Part shown: positions 7,072 through 16,345 of the stretch, piece by piece
Position numbering within the stretch: the stretch's first letter is position 1
Layout of the letters: each line of letters opens with the position of its first letter
The notes under the pieces: model-generated
The model's input: only the letters and a program-made list of their open reading frames with translations
What the model was told of the DNA's origin: nothing
Database searches by the model: none
From: Flavobacterium sp. KJJ
GTDB lineage: Bacteria; Bacteroidota; Bacteroidia; Flavobacteriales; Flavobacteriaceae
Length of the DNA stretch: 64,000 nucleotides
Direction of reading: 5' to 3'
Assembly (NCBI RefSeq): GCF_000708595.2
Contig: NZ_JARP01000001.1
Span: forward strand, 496,001-560,000
Program-made: the position numbers and the translations under genes

Positions 7072-9453
7072 ATGAAAAAAGCAAATCTCCTTATCTTTTT
7101 ATTATTGCCTTTATTTTGTTTAGCACAATCATTTAAATTAAAAGGGAAAATAGCAAGCGAAACAACTCCCTTAGAATGGGCTGATGTTTCTATATCAAAT
7201 TCAGAAGGAAAAATTATCGACGGAACTACATCTAAACAAGATGGAAGTTTTGAAATCAATCTTAAAAATGGGTCTTATAAAATTGCAATCAGCCTTTCAG
7301 AATTTGCAGATTATGAAAAAGAATTTAAAATAGAAAATGATACTGATTTAGGAACAATCATTTTAAAACAAAATACGACAAATCTTAGCGAAGTTGTTAT
7401 TCAAACGAAGAAAAAAACCATCGAACAAAAAACAGATCGTTTGGTTTATAATCTTGAAAACAATGTTACAACCGTTGGCGGAGACGCTTTAAGCGCTATA
7501 AACACAGCACCTGGAGTTGTGGTGCAAAATAATGCTATTAATATATTAGGAAAAGGAACTTCTCGCGTTATGATCGATGGAAGAATGATTGAATTAACAG
7601 GTGAAGAGCTAAATAATTTCCTTAAATCTATTTCGGCAAGTGATATTAAAAATATCGAAATAATAAGTAATCCTCCATCAAAATATGAAGCCGAAGGAAC
7701 TGGCGGATTGATTAATATTATTATGAAAAAAGGTGCTCGCGATTCATGGAAAAACACAACCACTGTTTCATATGATCAAAGTAAATATGGTATTTTTACC
7801 TTAAGAAATAATTTCTTTTACAATAAAAATAAGTTTAGGCTTTCGGCCAGCGTTAACGGAAAAACGGGTTATAGAAATATTGATGAGGCTTTAGACATGT
7901 ATTTTGTTGAAGGACCATCCAAAATGAATGCAAGAACGAAATTAAATGAGCAAAACCTATCTGGAAAACTAGCTTTGGATTATGATTTTTCAGAAAAAAC
8001 AACAATTGGTTTTCAATTTTTAAAAGATAAAAGCAATCCTGATTTTGACTCGGACATTAGAATTAATAAATACAATACTCAAAATGAATTAGAGAGTTAT
8101 ATAGTTAATGAGAGCTTTTTAGATAAGAAAACGGGCAATCAAACATATAATTTGCATTTGATTACTAAACTTGATTCTCTAAACCGAAAATTATCATTTG
8201 ATGCAGATTACTTTACTTATAATTCAAAATTCGACAGAAATTTTATAGCTAATAATTATACATCAGATGGAACTTTTGTTGACGTAAATCAATCAGGACG
8301 AAATATTTCGAATCAGAATATTGATAATTTGAGCTTTAAGGCTGATATGGAACATCCATTTCAAGCTTTAAACTTGTCATATGGAGCGAAAGTGAGTTTT
8401 ACAAAAAGTAATAGTGATGCTGTTTTTTTTAACACTATTACGGGAACTCCAGAACTAGATACGAATCAATCAAATCAATTTAAATATACCGAAAATAACC
8501 AGGCCATCTATATTAGTGCAGCTAAAAAAATCAATGAAAAATGGAATTTTCAAGCGGGATTACGATTAGAAAATACGCAAACAAATGGTTTTTCAAAAAA
8601 CATGAATCAGGAAACCATAAATAACTATTTTAAATTATTTCCAACTTTTTATGCTTCTTATGATAAAAATGAAAACAACAGTTTTAGTCTGAATTATGGA
8701 AGGAGAATTCGCAGACCGAGTTTTTCGTTGTTAAACCCGTTTCGAATTTATATAAGCAGTAATAGTTATTCAGAAGGGAATCCGTTTTTAAAACCTTCTT
8801 TTAGCGACAATTTTGAATTTTCACATTCATACAAAAAGATATTGAGAACCAGTTTTTTCTTAAATTCGATTACAGATGGTTATGGCGTAATATTTACTGC
8901 AAACCCAGAAACAATGACACAGGTGATAACGAGAGAAAATTATTTTAAAGGTCTTAATTTTGGAATTGGAGAAACGTACTCAGTTAATTTTGCAGATTGG
9001 TGGGAGAGTGAGAATTCATTGTGTTTTTTAGGGTCTAAAATTAAATTTATTAAAGATATTAATGCAACACCAGCAAATGGTCTTCAGGTTGATTTTTCAA
9101 CAAATAACACCTTTTCATTGGGTAAAGCAAGCAAATTGCAAATAGATTTTAATTATACAACGCCTTATAAAAGCGGTTTATATGATACAGGATATACGTC
9201 AAGTTTAAATATTGGTTTTAAACAAGATTTGCTAAACAAAACAATGCAGATTGCCTTTTTAGTAAACGATATTTTTAATACTTCATACTTAAAAAACGAT
9301 GTTTCAATTGTAAATGGCGTAAAACAAGTCTACAGCCAAAATGAAAGCAACCGATTTGTTCGTTTATCTGTGGTTTATAATTTTGGAAACAAAAAAATCA
9401 ATGTAAAAGAGCGTGCTTTTGGAAATCAGGATGAGAAAAAGAGAGCGAATTAG
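7072..9453 (+). CDS. TonB-dependent-receptor-like outer-membrane beta-barrel protein
   Basis: 793 residues with a signal peptide ending near FCLAQS. A carboxypeptidase-regulatory-like beta domain follows (about 22-105), then a plug-like region (about 115-215, with GDALSAINTAPGVVVQNN and NPPSKYEAEGTGGLINI), then a long strand-rich barrel to the C-terminus. This is the plan of the outer-membrane beta-barrel family that Bacteroidota use alongside SusC-like receptors. No SusD partner is adjacent, so the substrate cannot be named. A CAACTTTG at 7026-7033 is a near-consensus -7 element. It may be regulated by the neighbouring AraC pair, but that is only positional inference. Confidence 0.85.
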   Translation: MKKANLLIFLLLPLFCLAQSFKLKGKIASETTPLEWADVSISNSEGKIIDGTTSKQDGSFEINLKNGSYKIAISLSEFADYEKEFKIENDTDLGTIILKQNTTNLSEVVIQTKKKTIEQKTDRLVYNLENNVTTVGGDALSAINTAPGVVVQNNAINILGKGTSRVMIDGRMIELTGEELNNFLKSISASDIKNIEIISNPPSKYEAEGTGGLINIIMKKGARDSWKNTTTVSYDQSKYGIFTLRNNFFYNKNKFRLSASVNGKTGYRNIDEALDMYFVEGPSKMNARTKLNEQNLSGKLALDYDFSEKTTIGFQFLKDKSNPDFDSDIRINKYNTQNELESYIVNESFLDKKTGNQTYNLHLITKLDSLNRKLSFDADYFTYNSKFDRNFIANNYTSDGTFVDVNQSGRNISNQNIDNLSFKADMEHPFQALNLSYGAKVSFTKSNSDAVFFNTITGTPELDTNQSNQFKYTENNQAIYISAAKKINEKWNFQAGLRLENTQTNGFSKNMNQETINNYFKLFPTFYASYDKNENNSFSLNYGRRIRRPSFSLLNPFRIYISSNSYSEGNPFLKPSFSDNFEFSHSYKKILRTSFFLNSITDGYGVIFTANPETMTQVITRENYFKGLNFGIGETYSVNFADWWESENSLCFLGSKIKFIKDINATPANGLQVDFSTNNTFSLGKASKLQIDFNYTTPYKSGLYDTGYTSSLNIGFKQDLLNKTMQIAFLVNDIFNTSYLKNDVSIVNGVKQVYSQNESNRFVRLSVVYNFGNKKINVKERAFGNQDEKKRAN

Positions 9454-9517
9454 TTAGATAATTAAATAATGTGTCAGTTAGAAAATTAGCTGATTATCTC
9501 ATTGACACATTATCTAA
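9454..9517. terminator. Bidirectional hairpin between convergent genes
   Basis: TTAGATAAT...AATGTGTCA (9468-9476) pairs with TGACACATT (9503-9511)...ATCTAA. The arms are long but the interior is loose. It lies between the outer-membrane protein and the leftward ZIP gene and probably ends both transcripts. Confidence 0.6.
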
Positions 9518-9521
9518 TTTA

Positions 9522-10190
9522 TTATAAGAAGAATGCCAGTAAAATTCCAAGAACGATCATTGAAACTTTGGCAATATTAAATTTATGGCCTTCACTGCTT
9601 TCAAAAATAATAGTCGATGAAATGTGGAATAAAATACCAATTACGATTGCAGTTATTTCAGTATAATAATCGTTTAAAAATGGTAAATATTGAGATGCAA
9701 TTGTGCCTAACGGCGTCATAATGGCGAAAGTCAGCATAAAGGCAAATATGGCTTTTTTGTTTAAATCGGCATTAATGAAAAATGTCGTCAAAATTACGGC
9801 AATTGGCAAATGATGAATGGCAATTCCTAAAGCTAAGTCATGATGATGGCTTACGGGAAAACCTTCTAAAAAGGCATGAATACAAAGACTGATAAAAAGC
9901 AACCACGGAATTTGAGACATTTTTGCATGCCCGTGAACGTGGCCGTGTTCTGCACCTTTTGAGAAAAATTCTAAAATAATCTGAAACAAAATTCCAACCA
10001 TTATAAACACACCAATATTATGATTGTGAGTACTATAAACTTCTGGCAGAAGATGCATTACAGTTAATGACAACAAAAATGAACCGCTGAAAGCAAGCAG
10101 CAGTTTTAAGTTGGTTTTGTTTTCTGGTTTTATAAACAAAGCCACAATATATCCTAAAAGTACAGAGAATAAGGGTAGTAAGTAGTTCAT
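9522..10190 (-). CDS. ZIP-family divalent metal transporter
   Basis: 222 residues, about seven or eight membrane helices. A histidine-rich cytoplasmic loop (HGHVHGHAK, about 82-90) and the paired transport motifs HAFLEGFPVSHHHD and IAIHHLPIAV mark the metal-binding helices. ZIP proteins move zinc, iron or other divalent ions into the cytoplasm; the exact ion cannot be read from sequence. No metal regulator is adjacent. Confidence 0.88.
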   Translation of the reverse strand: MNYLLPLFSVLLGYIVALFIKPENKTNLKLLLAFSGSFLLSLTVMHLLPEVYSTHNHNIGVFIMVGILFQIILEFFSKGAEHGHVHGHAKMSQIPWLLFISLCIHAFLEGFPVSHHHDLALGIAIHHLPIAVILTTFFINADLNKKAIFAFMLTFAIMTPLGTIASQYLPFLNDYYTEITAIVIGILFHISSTIIFESSEGHKFNIAKVSMIVLGILLAFFL

Positions 10191-10233
10191 TATTTTGTTT
10201 AATCGGTTTTGTTTAATTATTTAACAGTTAAAC

Positions 10234-10998
10234 CTATTTAAAAATCATGATTAATCTTTCGCTTTCGGTTTTGTGAAATTTTTTGAGTTTGTAATCTCCA
10301 AAAATATCTAATAGAAAAATACCAGCTTCGGCCATTAATTCTTCGAAATCTTTCAAAGTCAAGGCTTTTACTTTTTCTGTAAAATGATATTTTCTGCCTT
10401 GATCTTCAAAATCAATTTCTTTTAAAATGTGTCCGTCTTCAACATATCTTTTAATTTTAAAATCGATTCCGTCTACAGTTTTTACTTCTTCAGGAACTAA
10501 AGTATCGATAACCTGTGCAACATTCATAAAATCAATCACGGCGAAACCGTATTCAGATAAACTTTCTTTGATTGCTTTTAAAGTTGTCAGATTGTCATCA
10601 TCGCTTTCAAAATAACCAAAACTCGTAAACAAATTAAATATTGCATCAAATTTTTCGTCAAACGGCTCGCGCATATCATGCACTTTAAAATGCAGGTTTT
10701 CATTACTGTTCTTGCTGGCTTCGGCAATGCTGTTTTCAGATAAATCGGCTCCCAAGACATTAAACCCGAGTTGATTTAAATAAATCGAGTGACGCCCTTT
10801 TCCGCAGGCTAAATCTAATACTTTCGCTTTTTCAGGAAGGTTTAGATAATGCGTAAGATTGTCCATAAAAATCTGGGCTTCTCGGTAGTTTCGGTCTTTA
10901 TAAAGAATGTGATAATACGGAGTGTCAAACCAAGAAGTAAACCAGTTTTCGGTGTTACGCTCCTGATTTGGTGTTGGTGAGTTAGGTGCTTCAGACAT
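10234..10998 (-). CDS. Class I SAM-dependent methyltransferase
   Basis: 254 residues with Rossmann motif I VLDLACGKGRHSIYL (about 60-74), the acidic residue after strand 2 (GADLS) and the later FDAIFNLFTSFGYF strand. The N-terminal segment with WFDTPYYHILYKDRNY is shared by many flavobacterial homologues. The substrate is unknown; a small-molecule target is as likely as a macromolecule. A TAAATTTG element lies upstream at 11029-11036, back to back with that of the RNA methyltransferase. Confidence 0.85.
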   Translation of the reverse strand: MSEAPNSPTPNQERNTENWFTSWFDTPYYHILYKDRNYREAQIFMDNLTHYLNLPEKAKVLDLACGKGRHSIYLNQLGFNVLGADLSENSIAEASKNSNENLHFKVHDMREPFDEKFDAIFNLFTSFGYFESDDDNLTTLKAIKESLSEYGFAVIDFMNVAQVIDTLVPEEVKTVDGIDFKIKRYVEDGHILKEIDFEDQGRKYHFTEKVKALTLKDFEELMAEAGIFLLDIFGDYKLKKFHKTESERLIMIFK

Positions 10999-11028
10999 TT
11001 ATTCTATTTCAATTAATTCAAAGTACCG

Positions 11029-11036
11029 CAAATTTA
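11029..11036 (-). promoter_or_regulatory. -7 promoter element of the leftward methyltransferase
   Basis: CAAATTTA reads TAAATTTG on the minus strand, an exact TAnnTTTG match, 31 bases before the start codon. It lies only 3 bases from the divergent element at 11040-11047. Confidence 0.5.
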
Positions 11037-11039
11037 GTG

Positions 11040-11047
11040 TATTTTTG
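11040..11047 (+). promoter_or_regulatory. -7 promoter element of the THUMP methyltransferase
   Basis: TATTTTTG matches TAnnTTTG, with a predicted leader of about 80 bases before the ATG at 11131. Confidence 0.5.
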
Positions 11048-11130
11048 CCGAAAAATAACTATTTCGTGAGGATACCTGAATAATCTAAGTACACCTGCGA
11101 TTGGAGTTGTTTTTTAATACAAAAATAAAG

Positions 11131-12288
11131 ATGGAAGAAAATTTTAGAATGATTGCCAAATGTTTTTTTGGCTTTGAAGAAATATTAGAACAGGAATTGC
11201 GTGCACTTGGTGCTCAGGATGTAGAAAAAGGCGTGAGAATGGTAAGCTTTAAAGGAGATAAAGGTTTTATGTACAAAGCCAATTTATCACTTAGAACTGC
11301 GCTTAAAGTTTTAAAACCTATTTACTCATTTAGAGCAAATAACGAACAGGCATTATATAAAGGTATTTCTGGCGTAAACTGGTCGAAGTTATTAAATGCC
11401 AACCAGACTTTTGTTATCGATGCAACCGTGCATTCTACATATTTTAATCACTCTGAGTTTGTTTCTCAAAAATGTAAAGATGCAATTGTAGACCAATTTA
11501 GAGAAAGAACTGGCCAGCGTCCTAGTATTGACAAAGCTTTTCCAGATTTACGAATAAACATTCATATCGACAAAGATCAGGTTTCCGTCGCTTTAGATAC
11601 TTCTGGAAATTCATTGCATCAGCGTGGTTATAGAACTGCAACAAATATTGCACCTATAAATGAAGTTTTAGCTGCAGGAATTTTGTTGTTATCAGGATGG
11701 GAAGGCCAAAGTCACTTTTTAGACCCAATGTGCGGATCTGGAACTTTTTTGGCAGAAGCGGCAATGATCGCGTGCAATATTCCGGCAAACATCAACAGAA
11801 AAGAATTTGCCTTCGAAAAATGGAAAGACTGGGACAACGATTTATTTGATCAGATTGTAAACAGTTTAATGAAGAAAACAAAGGAATTTCATTATACTAT
11901 AAAAGGTTTTGATAAAGCACCAAGTGCAGTAAACAAAGCTAAAGACAATATCAAAAATGCAAATCTTGACGATTATGTAACGATTTCAGAAGATAACTTT
12001 TTTGATTCAGAAAAAGAGGTTGAAGGAAAACTGCATATGGTTTTCAATCCGCCTTATGATGAGCGTTTAGATATTCATATGGAAGAATTTTACAAAAATA
12101 TTGGAGATACTTTAAAGAAAAGCTACCCAGGAACAAACGCTTGGTTTATTACAGCAAATCTAGAAGCCTTGAAATTTGTAGGTTTAAAACCTTCGCGTAA
12201 AATCAAACTTTTCAACGCAAGTTTAGAAGCGCGTCTAGTAAAATACGAAATGTACGAAGGAAGCAAGAGAACGAAATTTCAGATTTAA
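11131..12288 (+). CDS. THUMP-domain class I SAM-dependent RNA methyltransferase
   Basis: 385 residues from the ATG at 11131; a TTG ten codons upstream is less likely. An N-terminal ferredoxin-like plus THUMP RNA-binding region (about 1-155) is followed by a methyltransferase domain with FLDPMCGSGTFLAEAA (about 190) and the catalytic NPPYDER motif (about 300). This is the RlmL N-terminal-half/COG0116 family, which makes m2G in 23S rRNA; the exact base is not certain. It lacks the second RlmK half found in E. coli RlmKL. An inverted-repeat element follows the stop. Confidence 0.88.
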   Translation: MEENFRMIAKCFFGFEEILEQELRALGAQDVEKGVRMVSFKGDKGFMYKANLSLRTALKVLKPIYSFRANNEQALYKGISGVNWSKLLNANQTFVIDATVHSTYFNHSEFVSQKCKDAIVDQFRERTGQRPSIDKAFPDLRINIHIDKDQVSVALDTSGNSLHQRGYRTATNIAPINEVLAAGILLLSGWEGQSHFLDPMCGSGTFLAEAAMIACNIPANINRKEFAFEKWKDWDNDLFDQIVNSLMKKTKEFHYTIKGFDKAPSAVNKAKDNIKNANLDDYVTISEDNFFDSEKEVEGKLHMVFNPPYDERLDIHMEEFYKNIGDTLKKSYPGTNAWFITANLEALKFVGLKPSRKIKLFNASLEARLVKYEMYEGSKRTKFQI

Positions 12289-12406
12289 GGTTCTTAGACG
12301 CTAAGTTTCTAAGATACTAAGATTTGTAATAATAATTTTAAGGTTCAGAAATATAGGTCTAAGAAAAAAACTTAGCATCTTAGAATCTCAGAACCTTAGT
12401 AACTTA
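12287..12406. repeat. Intergenic CTAAG-word inverted repeat
   Basis: The left arm GCTAAGTTTCTAAGATACTAAG and the right arm CTTAGAATCTCAGAACCTTAG pair imperfectly (18 of 21 positions) across a ~70-base interior. It belongs to the same word family as 17938-18027 and 57738-57823. It fills the gap between two rightward genes. Confidence 0.65.
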
Positions 12407-12413
12407 AAAAAAA

Positions 12414-12650
12414 ATGACAAAACTACAAGTAAGAGCTTTTTTATATCAATTAGGATGTTTCGCAATTCTGTTTATTTCAGGAAGATATATAATTGCGGCT
12501 TATACAGAATTAACAGGTTATTGGATTCCGATTACCGCTTTTATTGTGGCGACTTTAATTTCACCTCAATTTCAAGCTGTGAAAACGAAAGACGGAGAGA
12601 AACTTTTTATGAAATGGATTTTCTTAAAAGGAGTTAAAGAAATTAAATAA
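12414..12650 (+). CDS. Small membrane protein, unknown
   Basis: 78 residues. Two hydrophobic segments (about 9-28 and 35-52) are followed by a basic tail FQAVKTKDGEKLFMKWIFLKG. I do not recognise a family. It ends 6 bases before the racemase-family gene and is probably translated with it. The second overlapping frame in this region (12455-12637) has no such composition and was discarded. Confidence 0.65.
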   Translation: MTKLQVRAFLYQLGCFAILFISGRYIIAAYTELTGYWIPITAFIVATLISPQFQAVKTKDGEKLFMKWIFLKGVKEIK

Positions 12651-12656
12651 AATTTT

Positions 12657-13349
12657 ATGAGGATAATTGGACTTATAGGCGGCATTAGCTGGGTTTCTAC
12701 TGCAGATTATTACAAACTTATAAATCAGGGAATAAACGAAAAAATGGGAGATTTAAATTTCTCAGAATGTTTGATTTACTCTTTCAATTATGCTGATATT
12801 AAAAGAAATAACGAAAACAACGATTGGGATTCTACTTTTAATATGCTTTTGAAAGGCTGTGAGTTCTTAAAATCGGGCGGGGCAGAAGCAATTGTTTTGT
12901 GCGCTAATACAATGCATTTTATAGCTGATCGACTTGAGAAAGCTATTGATTTGCCAATTATTCATATTGCAACGGCAACGGCTGCTGAAATTCAAAAGCA
13001 AGAAATAAAAAAAGTAGGTTTATTGGGCACCAAGTTTACAATGGAGCTTGATTTCTTTAAAGATAAACTAGCAGCAAAAGGAATTGAAGCCATTATTCCG
13101 CAAAATCAAGAAGATAAAGATTTTATTCACACTACAATTTTTGAAGAATTAGGTAGAGGACTTGTAACAGATGCAACAAAAAAACGTTACTTAGAAATAG
13201 CGAATCAATTGATACAAGAAGGAGCTGAAGGAATTATTTTAGGCTGCACTGAAATTCCGTTAGTAATTAAACCTGAGGATTTAAAAGTTCCTGTTTTTGA
13301 TACTGCTTTAATACATTCAAATGCTGCAGTAGCTTTTCAGTTATCTTAA
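12657..13349 (+). CDS. Aspartate/glutamate racemase-family protein
   Basis: 230 residues. The two catalytic cysteines of PLP-independent racemases are present: Cys82 in LCANTMHF and Cys197 in GCTEIPL. The N-terminus MRIIGLIGGISWVST is typical of the YgeA-like aspartate racemase branch rather than MurI. It would interconvert L- and D-amino acids in the cytoplasm; the preferred substrate is uncertain. A perfect terminator follows. Confidence 0.88.
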   Translation: MRIIGLIGGISWVSTADYYKLINQGINEKMGDLNFSECLIYSFNYADIKRNNENNDWDSTFNMLLKGCEFLKSGGAEAIVLCANTMHFIADRLEKAIDLPIIHIATATAAEIQKQEIKKVGLLGTKFTMELDFFKDKLAAKGIEAIIPQNQEDKDFIHTTIFEELGRGLVTDATKKRYLEIANQLIQEGAEGIILGCTEIPLVIKPEDLKVPVFDTALIHSNAAVAFQLS

Positions 13350-13360
13350 AATAAAAAAAA

Positions 13361-13408
13361 AAATCCCCGAATTCATTATTAAAGAATGAATTCGGGGATT
13401 TTTTTTTG
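13361..13408. terminator. Bidirectional terminator
   Basis: A perfect 17-bp stem, 13361-13377 with 13385-13401 and loop ATTAAAG, has A-run and T-run flanks on both strands. It serves both the racemase-family gene and the convergent DUF6048 gene. Confidence 0.92.
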
Positions 13409-13417
13409 TAAAATCTA

Positions 13418-14233
13418 TTATTTTTTAGGTGCTGGCTTTTTAGTTACGGCTGGTATTATTGTTTTTTTCTTATAAATCGGAATAAAATAAGAAACCGTAT
13501 AGTTAAAGCCAATTCCAAAACTTCCGTCGTAAGTTCTATTAAATCCTGGAATATAGAGATTATCAAAACCAGAAGGTTTGCTATTGGTAACCAACATTTT
13601 CAGCTGCACGCCAAAGCCTACAAATACGTTATTAAAAACTTTTGCTTTTACGCCCATTGCAACCTCAATCCAGCTTGCAGATAATCCGTTATATTTTTGA
13701 CCGTCAGCAATTGCAGGCTGTTCGCCCCAATATGGGTTTGGATTGTAAATTTTATAGCTATTTAATTCCTGACTAAAAGTACTAAATCCGCCTCGTAAAC
13801 CAATTGTAATTAAGTTTTCCATATCGAGCCAATTTTGGTACAAATTGTAATCAAAACCACCTTTAATATAAGTTCCTGTTGCAGTTGAATTTAATCTGTC
13901 GTCATCAGTAGTTTTGTCTTCAAACCCAAGTTCGGCCGCTAAATAGTATTTTTTTGTTAAACGAAAATCACCTGTAACTTCAATTCCTTTATAGTCATTG
14001 TCGTATAATCCGCGGGTCAATTTGTACAAATCGAGACCTACGCGAAGACCATAACGATCCGTTTTTATACTGTCAGGTTTAACTTCCTGCAAAACTGGCT
14101 TTGCAGCTTCTGTTTTTGATTTAACCGGAACAATCTCTTTTGTTACTGTTGTAGTTGACGTTTCTTGAGCCTGACCCAAAAACATTGAAAACAATAAGCA
14201 AAAACTAGAAATATATTTCAATGTGTGTTTCAT
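13418..14233 (-). CDS. DUF6048-like outer-membrane protein
   Basis: The start at 14233 gives a clean signal peptide (MKHTLKYISSFCLLFSMFLG, cut near AQA). A start five codons upstream at 14248 is possible and only lengthens the overlap with the preceding gene. After a Thr/Lys-rich linker, the protein has alternating strands and GxG turns suggestive of an 8-10-strand beta barrel, ending in a basic tail KKPAPKK. I place it in DUF6048, whose genes accompany DUF6452 and rlmD in Flavobacteriia. The function is unknown. Confidence 0.75.
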   Translation of the reverse strand: MKHTLKYISSFCLLFSMFLGQAQETSTTTVTKEIVPVKSKTEAAKPVLQEVKPDSIKTDRYGLRVGLDLYKLTRGLYDNDYKGIEVTGDFRLTKKYYLAAELGFEDKTTDDDRLNSTATGTYIKGGFDYNLYQNWLDMENLITIGLRGGFSTFSQELNSYKIYNPNPYWGEQPAIADGQKYNGLSASWIEVAMGVKAKVFNNVFVGFGVQLKMLVTNSKPSGFDNLYIPGFNRTYDGSFGIGFNYTVSYFIPIYKKKTIIPAVTKKPAPKK

Positions 14234-14762
14234 TTTCAAATTCAACATTATATTGTTTTACATAAACTTGCTGCATCCATAATCCCTTAGCGTCTGAATC
14301 GATCTGCGTAAAAGGCGTAGTTGCTGGTGGTCCAACTTCATCTTGATTTAATTCGAAAATTGTTTTAAAACCACAGGCTCTGGAAACATATACATTTCGA
14401 GTTTTATAATTAAATGTTATTTCATCTTCATTTATTGCCGCCGGATTATCATTTTCAGAATCTAAAACAAATTTAAAAGTCGATGATGTGGCATCTGTTC
14501 TTAGCGGGATAGAAATAGTGCTTCCGTTTGCAAGATATTTCGCGTCATCAATTCCACTTTCATTAAAAATAATTCCGTTTGGCTGTCCTTCTCCAGTTAC
14601 TTTCAAATCAGTTACTTCTTTCAGTTCTGACGGACTATTAGCATTATAAAAAGTAATTACTAACCGTGGCGTTGTTGGTGTATCTGGATCACAAATGTCA
14701 TCTTTCTCGCAGCTTGACAATCCAAAAGTGAAGAGCAATAGAAAAGCAATTATTTTTTTCAT
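14205..14762 (-). CDS. DUF6452-like lipoprotein
   Basis: 185 residues with a lipoprotein signal (LLFTFGLSSC, Cys18), so it is membrane-anchored. The mature part has CEKDDICDPDTPTTPRLVI and the strand-rich body typical of DUF6452. It overlaps the start of the DUF6048 gene by about 29-44 bases and begins 12 bases after rlmD, so the three genes are very likely one leftward operon. The function is unknown; co-occurrence suggests that the two surface proteins act together. Confidence 0.78.
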   Translation of the reverse strand: MKKIIAFLLLFTFGLSSCEKDDICDPDTPTTPRLVITFYNANSPSELKEVTDLKVTGEGQPNGIIFNESGIDDAKYLANGSTISIPLRTDATSSTFKFVLDSENDNPAAINEDEITFNYKTRNVYVSRACGFKTIFELNQDEVGPPATTPFTQIDSDAKGLWMQQVYVKQYNVEFENETHIEIYF

Positions 14763-14773
14763 CTATAATTTTG

Positions 14774-16186
14774 TTATCGAAGTTCTAAAAGTACAACATT
14801 TTCAACATGATGTGTCTGCGGAAACATATCAACCGGCCTAACACGTGTAACTTTATATTTTTCATCCATTAATGCCAAGTCGCGCGCCTGTGTTGCGGAG
14901 TTACAACTTACGTAAACTACTTTTTTAGGAGCAATTTTCAAGATTTGCTCAATAACGTCCTTATGCATCCCGTCTCTTGGCGGATCTGTAATAATAACAT
15001 CTGGTTTTCCGTGCTGTGCAATAAAACTTTCGTTAAACACAACTTTCATGTCTCCAACAAAAAACTCGCAATTTGTAATATTATTGCGTTCTGCATTTGC
15101 CTTAGCGTCTAAAATTGCTTCTGGAACACTTTCTACGCCAATTACTTTTTTTGCTTTTTTAGAAACAAATTGCGCAATAGTTCCAGTTCCAGTATATAAA
15201 TCATAAACGGTTTCATTGCCAGAAAGTCCAGCAAAATCACGTGTAATTTTGTATAGTTCGTAAGCTTGATCAGAATTAGTCTGGTAAAAAGATTTAGCAT
15301 TGATGCTGAATTTTAAACCTTCCATTTCTTCAAGGATATAATCTCTACCTTTATATAATTTAATGTCTTGATCGTAAATGGTATCGTTTTGTTTTGAATT
15401 TACCACATATTGCAATGAAGTTATCTGTGGAAATTTTTCATATAAATGATCTAAAATCAATTCACGATTTTTCTTGTCATTTTCATAAAACTGAATCAAA
15501 ACCATGATTTCGCCAGTAGAAGCCGTACGAATCATAAAAGTTCTCAATAATCCAGATTGTTCTCTTGGATTAAAGAATGCTAAATTATGTTCGTTAGCAA
15601 AATCTCTGATTTCATTTCTAATAGCATTCGACGGATCTTCCTGCAAATAACATTTTTGAATGTCAAGAATTTTATCCCACATTTTCGGAATATGAAATCC
15701 AAGCGCATTTCTGTTTCCTAAATCTTCTGAACTTCCAATTTCTTGTTCTGTTAACCAACGAGCATTAGAAAACGAAAATTCCATTTTGTTTCTGTAAAAA
15801 AACTGCTTTTCTGAACCCAAAATACTTTCGAATTCAGGGAGTTCAACTTTTCCAATACGCTGTAAATGATTTTTCACTTCGTTTTGTTTGTAATACAATT
15901 GTTGGCTGTATTTCATATTTTGCCATTTGCATCCTCCACAAACTCCAAAATGCTCGCATATTGGTTCGATGCGATGTTCTGAAAATTCATGAAATTTTAC
16001 GGCTTTGCCTTCATAATAGGCTTTTCTTTTTTTGAAAGTTTGTACGTCAACTACATCACCCGGTACTACATTCGGAATAAAGATTACTTTTCCGTCAGGA
16101 GCCTTCGCTACTGATACTCCCTTTGCTCCAGCATCAAGAACCTGGATTTGATGAAAGACAACTTTGTCTGTATTTTTTCTTCCCAT
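14774..16186 (-). CDS. rlmD: 23S rRNA (uracil-1939-C5)-methyltransferase
   Basis: 470 residues. It has an N-terminal TRAM domain (about 10-65), then the iron-sulfur ligands CEHFGVCGGC (near residues 77-86) with the fourth Cys in DIQKCYLQ. The methyltransferase core follows, with DLYTGTGTIAQF, the ITDPPRDG motif and the catalytic Cys in YVSCNSATQARD. This is the RlmD/TrmA family; RlmD is the better fit because of the four-cysteine cluster. A TATTTTTG element ends only 5 bases before the ATG, so the mRNA may be leaderless. Confidence 0.9.
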   Translation of the reverse strand: MGRKNTDKVVFHQIQVLDAGAKGVSVAKAPDGKVIFIPNVVPGDVVDVQTFKKRKAYYEGKAVKFHEFSEHRIEPICEHFGVCGGCKWQNMKYSQQLYYKQNEVKNHLQRIGKVELPEFESILGSEKQFFYRNKMEFSFSNARWLTEQEIGSSEDLGNRNALGFHIPKMWDKILDIQKCYLQEDPSNAIRNEIRDFANEHNLAFFNPREQSGLLRTFMIRTASTGEIMVLIQFYENDKKNRELILDHLYEKFPQITSLQYVVNSKQNDTIYDQDIKLYKGRDYILEEMEGLKFSINAKSFYQTNSDQAYELYKITRDFAGLSGNETVYDLYTGTGTIAQFVSKKAKKVIGVESVPEAILDAKANAERNNITNCEFFVGDMKVVFNESFIAQHGKPDVIITDPPRDGMHKDVIEQILKIAPKKVVYVSCNSATQARDLALMDEKYKVTRVRPVDMFPQTHHVENVVLLELR

Positions 16187-16190
16187 AGCG

Positions 16191-16198
16191 CAAAAATA
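16191..16198 (-). promoter_or_regulatory. -7 element abutting the rlmD start
   Basis: CAAAAATA reads TATTTTTG on the minus strand. With the usual spacing, transcription would begin at about 16187, next to the A of the ATG at 16186. Confidence 0.5.
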
Positions 16199-16281
16199 AG
16201 GGTTTGTAAACTTTTATAAATTTAAATTTTAAAATATTTTATCAAATTCTTCAATTTACTAGTTTAATTGCGTTTATAAGT

Positions 16282-16289
16282 TAACTTTG
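16282..16289 (+). promoter_or_regulatory. -7 promoter element of the histidine kinase
   Basis: TAACTTTG is an exact TAnnTTTG match, 56 bases before the ATG. Confidence 0.5.
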
Positions 16290-16345
16290 TTTTTAGCAAT
16301 TGCCCTAAAAGCTACATTTTTAACCTATAGTATTGTTATTTTTTT

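Noticed and set aside
7446..7763. A 105-residue leftward ORF inside the outer-membrane protein gene
   Set aside because: Antisense shadow of a conserved plug region; its composition fits a mirrored frame and nothing marks it as a gene.
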